Assembly: GCA_903940375.1 (NCBI GenBank)
Contig: CAJAKT010000486.1
Span: forward strand, 1 to 7,722
Length of the DNA: 7,722 nt
From: an uncultured bacterium
GTDB taxonomy: Bacteria; Actinomycetota; Actinomycetes; S36-B12
Direction: 5' to 3'
Part shown: piece by piece, positions 1 to 5,178 of the stretch
How positions within the stretch are numbered: position 1 is the first letter of the stretch
Layout: each line of letters opens with the position of its first letter
Position numbers and translations under genes: made by a program
The notes under the pieces: model-generated
Databases searched by the model: none
Seen by the model: only the letters and a program-made list of their open reading frames with translations
Told to the model about the DNA's origin: nothing

Positions 1-15
1 CTGCGAGTTGCCTGC

Positions 16-1044
16 CTAAGGGATCGCATTGCCTCGGCTGCGCGCCAGGAACACCCCGAAGCCGATATCCGTCGAGACCTCGGTCCCGTAGTACATCAGC
101 CACTTTGCCTTGCCGGCAGCGATGATGTCGGCATCGGCGGCACCCGCGATCACCAGTTTCTCCTTGCTGAACGAGGTCCCGTTGCGGCTTGTCGAGACGA
201 ACAGTCCGTAGCTGGAACCGCGGTCGGCTGCGTAGTAGATCGCGATCTTCCCGGCCTTGTCGATCAGGGCGAACGGATGCGAGCCCTCGGTTGTGAGGGT
301 CGGGCCCATCGTCCAGTGCAGCATGTCGGGGCTCGTGGCGGTGCGCATGGTCCGGGTGGTGCGCTCACCGGGCTTCTCGAGGTTCGAGAAGTAGGCGCGG
401 TACTGACCCTTCTGCTTCACCAAGGACAGGGCCCCGGGCTCGAAGCCGGCCTGGGCCATGGTGATGACGGGCCCCTCGTCGGTGAACGTCAGGCCCTCGT
501 CGGTACTGACCGCAGCGTTGATGTTCCCGCCGGCGGCGTAGAACAGGCGGACGGTCGTCGCGTCCACCCGGACTATGCGGGGTTGGCCGCCCATCGTCCA
601 GGGGACGGGGGTCGACGTGTCGGCGACGAACGCCGCACCCGCAGCGTTGGTCGATGTGGCGCTTCGTATGCCGACGGGGTTCACCCAGGAGAAGACCCGG
701 ATGCGACCGTTTGCCAGCCGCAGCGCGGACGGGTCGGCCACCTGCTTGCCGGACGAGCCAAAGGTGGTCTGCGTCAGGACAGGTCCGACCTTCGTGAAGT
801 TGTGAAGGGAGGCGACACTCGACGTCCCTGTGCCGGTGCCAGCAGGACCGCCTGTGCCCGGCTGCTTGGAACTGGGCTGCCAGGTTCCATCGACGCACTC
901 GATTGAGCCGGCGCCGAGGGCGACGACCTGCCCTGCGGTGGAACACGGGTCTCCGGGCAGGTTCGCGGCCTGTGCCGCGGGGATGAGGCACGAGGCCAGG
1001 GCGATGGCGACAGCGGCAGCAGACAGACCTCGGGTCAGGCTCAT
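16..1044 (-). CDS. Secreted beta-propeller protein (sialidase/GH43-like fold) with N-terminal two-cysteine module
   Basis: 342 aa, ATG start. Residues 1-26 form a signal peptide: basic MSLTR, a hydrophobic core, then AQA at 24-26 as the likely cleavage site. Mature residues 29-56 form a short module with Cys34 and Cys50 (pattern PGDPC...G..ECVDGTW), resembling small modules common in secreted actinobacterial proteins. Residues 57-76 are a low-complexity Gly/Thr/Ser/Pro linker. From about residue 77 the protein is rich in short beta strands with Asp-box-like motifs: STDEGLTF (180-187), SPDMLHW (238-244) and SRNGTSF (286-292), plus a DPSALRL segment at 104. These point to a five- or six-bladed propeller of the sialidase/glycosidase superfamily, acting outside the cell. 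No catalytic set can be assigned, so it may be a carbohydrate-binding propeller rather than an enzyme. There is no Shine-Dalgarno sequence; a -10-like box lies six bases before the ATG. It follows the transporter gene by 54 bases on the same strand. Confidence 0.8.
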   Translation of the reverse strand: MSLTRGLSAAAVAIALASCLIPAAQAANLPGDPCSTAGQVVALGAGSIECVDGTWQPSSKQPGTGGPAGTGTGTSSVASLHNFTKVGPVLTQTTFGSSGKQVADPSALRLANGRIRVFSWVNPVGIRSATSTNAAGAAFVADTSTPVPWTMGGQPRIVRVDATTVRLFYAAGGNINAAVSTDEGLTFTDEGPVITMAQAGFEPGALSLVKQKGQYRAYFSNLEKPGERTTRTMRTATSPDMLHWTMGPTLTTEGSHPFALIDKAGKIAIYYAADRGSSYGLFVSTSRNGTSFSKEKLVIAGAADADIIAAGKAKWLMYYGTEVSTDIGFGVFLARSRGNAIP

Positions 1045-1050
1045 GGGGGA

Positions 1051-1056
1051 AAAGTA
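1051..1056 (-). promoter_or_regulatory. Putative -10 box of a leaderless promoter for the secreted propeller gene
   Basis: On the minus strand TACTTT (consensus TANNNT) is followed by exactly six bases (TCCCCC) and then the ATG at 1044. That spacing would start transcription at or next to the A of the start codon, as in actinobacterial leaderless mRNAs. The pyrimidine-rich bases before the ATG contain no Shine-Dalgarno sequence, which agrees. No convincing -35 box was seen. An alternative -10 (GATAAT at 1081-1086, minus strand) would give a leader of about 30 nt. Confidence 0.45.
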
Positions 1057-1098
1057 GGGGATCGTTGCCCGCGATGCCGGATTATCCCGAGCCCCTCG

Positions 1099-1941
1099 CT
1101 AGCTGGCGATGCTCAGGGCAGTGACCCCCATGACGAGGATCACGACCCCGGTGATCTGTAGGCGCCCGAGCTTCTCCTTGAACAGCACGTACGCCATCAC
1201 GGCGGCGATCGGCGCGAACTGTGAGGCAAGCACGGACGTGATGGCGACCTCATACTGAGCGCCGATGGCGAAGCAGGTGAAGCCGATCACCTCGGCCAGC
1301 CCCATGGCGATGACGAGGGGGACGGTGCCGCGCGTAATGCGGAGGTTCCGCGTCAGGGCCAGCGGGATGGTCAGTGCGACAACTCCGACGAGCCTGGCCG
1401 GCAGCAGCACCCAGGCAATGGGCAGGTCGCCGCTCAGATGGCCCGTGGTGAACAGAGAGATGCCGAAGACCGCGGCTCCTGCCGTTGCCAGCACGACCGC
1501 CAGCACCGGGCGCTCGTGATCCAGGGGTTCGGGATCCGGGGCGATCGCCGAGATCACGATGCCGACGACGATCACGAACAGCAGGAAGGCGACGATCGGC
1601 GCGATGCTCTCGCCGAGCATCGCGGCGATGACGGCCGAGATTGCGCCCTCGGTGGCGAGGATCGGGGTGATGACGCCGACCTTCCCCACCCGGAAGGCCA
1701 GCCCGGCGAGCACGAGCGCCGTCACGTTCCCCAGGCCGGTGGCGGCCATCCAGCCGATGTTCTCGCCGACGGCGGCCGGGACTCCGGCGAGGAAGAGGAA
1801 GGGCAGGGTGACGAGCAGCCCGACCAGCATCGCCCAGGCGACGCCGGACCAGGAACCGATGATCTTGGCGGCCCGGGAGTTGCACAGTGCGCTGGTGGCG
1901 AAGAAGGCAGCGGTCAGGAGGCCGAAAACGATGCTGGTCAC
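1099..1941 (-). CDS. EamA/DMT-superfamily membrane transporter
   Basis: 280 aa from a GTG start at 1941. An in-frame GTG at 1992 would add 17 residues (PRLGRLPPPSTSVPS...) that look like translated intergenic DNA, so I prefer the shorter form, although its Shine-Dalgarno sequence is not visible. Ten hydrophobic helices can be drawn at about residues 3-21, 32-52, 62-82, 87-109, 113-133, 145-165, 173-195, 206-227, 231-253 and 261-279, arranged as two repeats of five as in EamA proteins. Each repeat ends in the typical pattern: ITPILATEGAISAV...GES in the first, and SQFAPIAAVMAYVLFKEKLG followed by LQITGVVILVMGV in the second. The family exports or imports small metabolites across the inner membrane; the substrate cannot be told from sequence. 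It is divergent from the adenosine deaminase gene, so a nucleoside or base substrate is possible but unsupported. Confidence 0.85.
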   Translation of the reverse strand: MTSIVFGLLTAAFFATSALCNSRAAKIIGSWSGVAWAMLVGLLVTLPFLFLAGVPAAVGENIGWMAATGLGNVTALVLAGLAFRVGKVGVITPILATEGAISAVIAAMLGESIAPIVAFLLFVIVVGIVISAIAPDPEPLDHERPVLAVVLATAGAAVFGISLFTTGHLSGDLPIAWVLLPARLVGVVALTIPLALTRNLRITRGTVPLVIAMGLAEVIGFTCFAIGAQYEVAITSVLASQFAPIAAVMAYVLFKEKLGRLQITGVVILVMGVTALSIAS

Positions 1942-1998
1942 ACGCGATGGTACTGAGGTGCTGGGAGGTGGGAGGCGGCCCAGCCGCGGCACTGCCTG

Positions 1999-2058
1999 CC
2001 GAGCGGCCAGTTGTGGGGGTCCTGCCGGCGGCGGCAGCCCCCACTACTGGCCGCTCGG
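1999..2058. repeat. 60-bp near-perfect palindrome in the divergent intergenic region
   Basis: The outer arms at 1999-2019 and 2038-2058 pair over 21 positions with a single T-T mismatch (2012/2045). After a two-base bulge (2020-2021) an inner stem pairs 2022-2027 with 2032-2037, leaving the tetraloop GCGG. The arms begin CCGAGCGGCCAG. The element ends 43 bases before the adenosine deaminase ATG and starts 57 bases upstream of the transporter GTG. No T-tract follows on either side, and no direct repeats flank it. It could be a dispersed REP-like palindrome, an operator, or a leader structure for the transporter mRNA. Confidence 0.85.
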
Positions 2059-2089
2059 TGGGGAGGAAGACGGGTGGCGGCGGTGCCGG

Positions 2090-2095
2090 TAGGTT
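2090..2095 (+). promoter_or_regulatory. Putative -10 box of a leaderless promoter for adenosine deaminase
   Basis: TAGGTT (TANNNT) is followed by six bases (CGGGGG) and the ATG at 2102, the same geometry as the box before the secreted propeller gene on the other strand. The gene has no clear Shine-Dalgarno sequence. If real, transcription would begin at or beside the start codon, and the upstream palindrome would lie at about -103 to -44, outside the mRNA. The -35 region (around 2066-2071, GAAGAC) is a poor match to consensus. Confidence 0.45.
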
Positions 2096-2101
2096 CGGGG
2101 G

Positions 2102-3238
2102 ATGGTCTCCGATGCTGGCACGTATGCCCCCGTACCCTCCGATCTGGTGAGACGGGCACCCAAGGTGCTCCTGCACGATCACCTCGACGGGGGCCTGCGC
2201 CCCGAGACGATCATCGACCTCGCGCGGATCGATGGGTACGACGGACTGCCCAGCACCGACCCGACGGAGCTGCGGGCCTGGTTCGTCGAGGCAGCCTCGT
2301 CCGGTTCGCTTGAGCGCTACCTCGAGACCTTCGCGCACACCGTCGCGGTAACGCAGACAGCCGATGCGCTGCGGCGCGTGGCCCGCGAGGCGGCTGAGGA
2401 TCTCGCGGCTGACAATGTCGTATACGCGGAGGTGCGCTTCGCACCCGAACTGCACATCGAGAAGGGACTCGACGAGCACCAGATCGTCGAGGAGGTCTTG
2501 GCAGGGTTCGCAGAGGGCCAGCGGATCGCGGCGGCGGCAGGCAATCCGATCCGCATCGGCGTTCTGCTGACGGCCATCCGTACCGCTACCCATTCTCGAC
2601 GGATTGCCGAGCTGTCGGTCGAGTATCGCGACCGCGGCGTGGTGGGCTTCGACATCGCCGGGGCAGAGGCGGGCTTCCCGCCCACGCGGCATTTGGATGC
2701 CTTTGAGTACTTGCGTCGCGAGAACGCGCACTTCACCATCCACGCGGGGGAGGCATTCGGGCTGCCCAGTATCTGGGAGGCACTCCAATGGTGCGGTGCT
2801 GACCGTCTGGGTCACGGAGTCCGCATCGTCGATGACATCGAGATCGCCCCGGATGGTGAGCCGGTTCTGGGCCGACTTGCTGCGTATGTGCGCGATTGCC
2901 GCATTCCACTCGAGATGTGCCCGTCGTCCAATATCCAGACTGGTGCCGCGGAGAGCATCGATCGCCACCCGATCGGGCTGTTGCGTCGGCTCGGCTTCCG
3001 CGTGACCGTCAACACCGACAACCGGCTGATGTCTGACACGTCGATGTCCCACGAGATGGAACTGCTGAGTGAGGCGTTCGGCTACGGCCTCGACGACCTC
3101 CAGTGGTTCGCCGTCAACGCGATGAAGAGCGCCTTCGTGCCGTTCGATGAGCGGCTCGCGATCATCAATGAGCGAATCAAGCCGGAGTACGCTGCATTAC
3201 GTGCCGTGCTCGCTGAGCGGCTGACGGAAAGGAGCTGA
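2102..3238 (+). CDS. add: Adenosine deaminase
   Basis: 378 aa. It hydrolyses adenosine or deoxyadenosine to (deoxy)inosine and ammonia in the cytoplasm, feeding purine salvage and pentose catabolism. The metal-dependent amidohydrolase motifs are in order: HDHLDG with zinc ligands His25 and His27; IHAGE with zinc ligand His214 and the catalytic Glu217; RLGHG with His238; MCPSSN at 272-277; and NTDNRLMS with the zinc ligand Asp306. The usual second Asp of the family's NTDD motif is Asn307 here, which I recall as common in actinobacterial members. Length is ordinary for the long actinobacterial form. The ATG sits six bases after a -10-like box, and the 25 residues before the HDH motif fit the family's usual N-terminus. 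A small membrane protein gene starts one base after the stop. Aminodeoxyfutalosine deaminase and adenine deaminase belong to the same superfamily, but the overall match favours adenosine. Confidence 0.93.
   Translation: MVSDAGTYAPVPSDLVRRAPKVLLHDHLDGGLRPETIIDLARIDGYDGLPSTDPTELRAWFVEAASSGSLERYLETFAHTVAVTQTADALRRVAREAAEDLAADNVVYAEVRFAPELHIEKGLDEHQIVEEVLAGFAEGQRIAAAAGNPIRIGVLLTAIRTATHSRRIAELSVEYRDRGVVGFDIAGAEAGFPPTRHLDAFEYLRRENAHFTIHAGEAFGLPSIWEALQWCGADRLGHGVRIVDDIEIAPDGEPVLGRLAAYVRDCRIPLEMCPSSNIQTGAAESIDRHPIGLLRRLGFRVTVNTDNRLMSDTSMSHEMELLSEAFGYGLDDLQWFAVNAMKSAFVPFDERLAIINERIKPEYAALRAVLAERLTERS
3228..3234 (+). promoter_or_regulatory. Ribosome binding site for the small membrane protein
   Basis: AAAGGAG lies inside the last codons of adenosine deaminase, five bases before the GTG at 3240. 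It supports translation of the small gene and fixes its start. Confidence 0.75.
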
Positions 3239-3239
3239 C

Positions 3240-3503
3240 GTGGCGATCCTCGAGGCAGTCGAGACAGGGCATGAGCGGGTTTCCGACCTTCGTCACGAGC
3301 TTGATCGCGTTCGAGAGGCCCTTGACCGCACCGACGCTGTGCTCACGGTGACCGATGATGTCCTCGGCAAGGCCGAGTCGGCAATCGTCACGACGCGGCG
3401 GGTGGCTCCGTATGTAGCCGTGGGCATCGGTGTGGCTCTCACACTCGCGGTGGCAGCAGTTGTCGTGTGGCGTCGCCGTCAGCGTGCCGCGTTCGACGAC
3501 TAG
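3240..3503 (+). CDS. Small coiled-coil protein with one membrane helix, function unknown
   Basis: 87 aa with a GTG start one base after the adenosine deaminase stop, preceded by a strong Shine-Dalgarno sequence (AAAGGAG), so very likely cotranscribed and translationally coupled. Residues 5-50 are charged and amphipathic (VSDLRHELDRVREALDRTDAVL), suggesting a short coiled coil or helical bundle. Residues 56-77 form one hydrophobic helix (VAPYVAVGIGVALTLAVAAVVVW), followed by the basic cluster RRRQR and a short acidic end. The positive-inside rule places the C-terminal tail in the cytoplasm, so the helical N-terminal part would be outside if RR53-54 does not override it; the topology is uncertain. 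I do not recognise a named family. Its stop codon TAG shares the CTAG tetramer with the stop of the oppositely oriented acetyltransferase gene. Confidence 0.75.
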   Translation: MAILEAVETGHERVSDLRHELDRVREALDRTDAVLTVTDDVLGKAESAIVTTRRVAPYVAVGIGVALTLAVAAVVVWRRRQRAAFDD

Positions 3504-4303
3504 CGGGACGGGAACTGGAACGCCGGCTCGGGTGCCGGCGGCAGCAAGACCGTCTGTGACTCGATAACTGTGCTGAACCCCTGACCCGCGTACGTGTGCC
3601 GAGCCGGATTCCCGGCCGTGACGGCGAGTCCGAGTGACACCTGCCCGTCCTCGCGCAGGAGCCTCCTGGCGCGACCGATGAGCATGGCGCCCACACCGGT
3701 TCCGCGCAGGCTGGGATCTCGCCAGATATCGGCGATCCACGGGCCGCCGAGCGGAGGATCCTGCGGACGGATATTCACCATGATGCCGGCGACCGGGACA
3801 CCGGATGAATCCAGCAGCAGCGTCGTCGAACGGTGCAGCGGGCCGAGCTCCGTCCCGTCGACCAGACGCATGATGAAGGCGATCGCCGTGTCATCATCGC
3901 CGGCGAAATGATCAGGGTGGTCGGACGGGAAGGCGGCACGCCAGCTCGGCAGGATGGCGGTCCATTGGGGGTCAGCGGGGGAATCGGGCAGATCCACGCA
4001 GGTGAACCGGGAATCGACATCGAGGACCGGTGCATTGATGCGCAGGTCGCACTGCATCACGATCGCATGGCGCTTGGGCGCCGCACCTGACCGCACCAGG
4101 GCGGCAGCGAGGATCGTGTCCTCGGTGGCCAGGAGCCAGGCGGGCAGCTGAGCGATTGCCGCGTGAGCCGCATCGGCCGCGCTTCGACCTCGCACGATGC
4201 AGGCGAGGTCTGCGATGGGTGTGCCATCGCGAAGCTCAGGTACGTAGCGCAGGACGGGACCGTCGCCGTCCGCCAATGCCGTCCACGTGAGGGCGATGGT
4301 CAC
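3500..4303 (-). CDS. GNAT-family N-acetyltransferase
   Basis: 267 aa from GTG at 4303, whose GTGA overlaps the TGA stop of the preceding gene. An in-frame GTG at 4321 would add six residues and cannot be excluded. The C-terminal half carries a GNAT fold: strand VAGIMVNI (171-178), then WIADIWRDPSLRGTGVGAMLI (189-209) with the acetyl-CoA pyrophosphate loop R200-G-T-G-V-G-A206, and motif B GLAVTAGNPARHTYAGQGF (225-243) with the usual Asn and a late Tyr. Residues 1-95 do not show a clear second GNAT domain and may be a divergent one. The family moves an acetyl group from acetyl-CoA to an amine on a small molecule, antibiotic or protein; the acceptor is unknown. It is the last gene of the deoC-aldehyde dehydrogenase operon. 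Its stop TAG overlaps the stop of the converging small membrane protein gene. Confidence 0.85.
   Translation of the reverse strand: MTIALTWTALADGDGPVLRYVPELRDGTPIADLACIVRGRSAADAAHAAIAQLPAWLLATEDTILAAALVRSGAAPKRHAIVMQCDLRINAPVLDVDSRFTCVDLPDSPADPQWTAILPSWRAAFPSDHPDHFAGDDDTAIAFIMRLVDGTELGPLHRSTTLLLDSSGVPVAGIMVNIRPQDPPLGGPWIADIWRDPSLRGTGVGAMLIGRARRLLREDGQVSLGLAVTAGNPARHTYAGQGFSTVIESQTVLLPPAPEPAFQFPSR
3521..3540. terminator. GC-rich hairpin just past the adenosine deaminase operon, possible terminator
   Basis: CGCCGGC (3521-3527) and GCCGGCG (3534-3540) pair perfectly over 7 bp around the loop TCGGGT. The hairpin starts 18 bases after the stop of the plus-strand small membrane protein gene and lies inside the 3' end of the acetyltransferase gene. 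There is no T-run, so it would be a U-tract-free terminator of the kind proposed in actinobacteria. It may equally be a chance result of GC-rich codons. Confidence 0.3.
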
Positions 4304-5178
4304 GCCCCCATGGGATGCCACACCGTCTTCGTCTCGACGAAGGCACGAATGGGGGACAGGTCCGGTTCAGCGGACCAGTCCATTCCGGCGGCCGGACGTC
4401 GCACCCGCTTCACGGTACCGGCTGCCTCACGCTCGAGGCTCACAGCAAGCTCGGGGTCGGTGATCCCGGCAAGGTCGATGGCATTGACATCAGCGTGCGT
4501 CGCAAGCCACGGCATCATCTCGGCAGGGTCACCGGTCAGCACGTTGATGACGCCGCCGGGCACGTCGCTGGTGGCCAGTGCTTCGGTCAAGGTGATGGCG
4601 GGCAGCGGACGCTCAGTGCTGGCGATCACGATGACCGCGTTGCCGCTGACCACGGCCGGGCCGATGACACTGATGAGTCCCAGCAGGCTCGAGTCCTGCG
4701 GAGCAACGGCAACCACGACACCTGTGGGCTCCGGGATCGAGAAGTTGAAGTACGGCCCCGCGACGGGGTTCGCCGAGCCGAGTACCTGTGCGATCTTGTC
4801 GGTCCAGCCCGCGTACCAGACCCAGCGGTCGATGGCTGCGTCCACCTGGGAGGCAGCGGAGGCAGCCGTGCCGCCCTCGGCGGCGAGGACATCGGCGATG
4901 AACTGCGCGCGACGACCCTCCATGACCTCAGCGATGCGGTACAGGACTTGTCCCCGGTTGTAGGCAGTGGCGGCGCTCCAGGCGCCGAAGCCCTTGCGGG
5001 CGGCAAGCACCGCATCGCGGGCGTCCTTGCGGGATGCCTTAGCCGCGTTCGCGAGGAACGTGCCGTCGGCGGCCGTCACCTCGTAGGTGCGCCCTGACTC
5101 GCTGCGGGGGAAGGCCCCGCCGACGAAGAGCTTGTAGGTCTTGCGAACGTCGAGTCGACCAGTCGCGTCATCGGTCAT
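4300..5178 (-). CDS. Short aldehyde dehydrogenase-like protein without catalytic residues (ALDH16 C-terminal pseudo-domain type)
   Basis: 292 aa from ATG at 5178, against about 480-500 aa for a working aldehyde dehydrogenase. GGAGGTGA just upstream and an ATGA overlap with the preceding gene fix the start. It aligns by eye to the N-terminal NAD-binding half of the family: KLFVGGAF (16-23), WSAATAYNRGQVLYRIAEVM (67-86), PEPTGVVVAVAP (149-160), VPGGVINVLTGDP (206-218). The key sites are gone: the PWN oxyanion motif reads PQD (160-162), the cofactor Lys of VLKPAE is Ile185, and there is no LELGG glutamate or catalytic cysteine. It ends with ETKTVWHPMGA (282-292), which closely resembles the recalled end of ALDH16 proteins (TKxxWxPMG). 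It is therefore probably a non-catalytic partner of the adjacent full-length enzyme, giving structural or oligomer-forming support, rather than a decaying pseudogene. Confidence 0.85.
   Translation of the reverse strand: MTDDATGRLDVRKTYKLFVGGAFPRSESGRTYEVTAADGTFLANAAKASRKDARDAVLAARKGFGAWSAATAYNRGQVLYRIAEVMEGRRAQFIADVLAAEGGTAASAASQVDAAIDRWVWYAGWTDKIAQVLGSANPVAGPYFNFSIPEPTGVVVAVAPQDSSLLGLISVIGPAVVSGNAVIVIASTERPLPAITLTEALATSDVPGGVINVLTGDPAEMMPWLATHADVNAIDLAGITDPELAVSLEREAAGTVKRVRRPAAGMDWSAEPDLSPIRAFVETKTVWHPMGA

Noticed and set aside
1946..1951. TACCAT on the minus strand as the -10 box of the transporter.
   Set aside because: It lies only three bases before the GTG, too close for a transcript that would include the start codon in the usual way.
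1975..1987. Small hairpin GCGGC-CCA-GCCGC beside the palindrome.
   Set aside because: Five base pairs with a three-base loop is common by chance in this GC-rich DNA.
1999..2058. The palindrome as a standard rho-independent terminator or an insertion-sequence end.
   Set aside because: There is no T-tract on either side, both flanking genes point away from it so nothing ends there, and no target duplication or transposase is present.
1250..3052. A 600-codon open frame on the minus strand across the transporter, palindrome and adenosine deaminase.
   Set aside because: It runs antisense to adenosine deaminase, whose motifs are unmistakable, and out of frame with the transporter. Its product is Arg/Pro/His-rich without motifs, as expected of a stop-poor shadow in GC-rich DNA.
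3177..3740. Open frame of 187 codons on the minus strand across the convergent junction.
   Set aside because: It overlaps two better-supported genes in other frames and shows no motif.
4300..5178. A frameshift that broke one dehydrogenase gene into two.
   Set aside because: The upstream gene is complete to its own C-terminal motif, and the downstream one restarts with its own N-terminal LFVGG strand. They are two domains, not halves of one domain.
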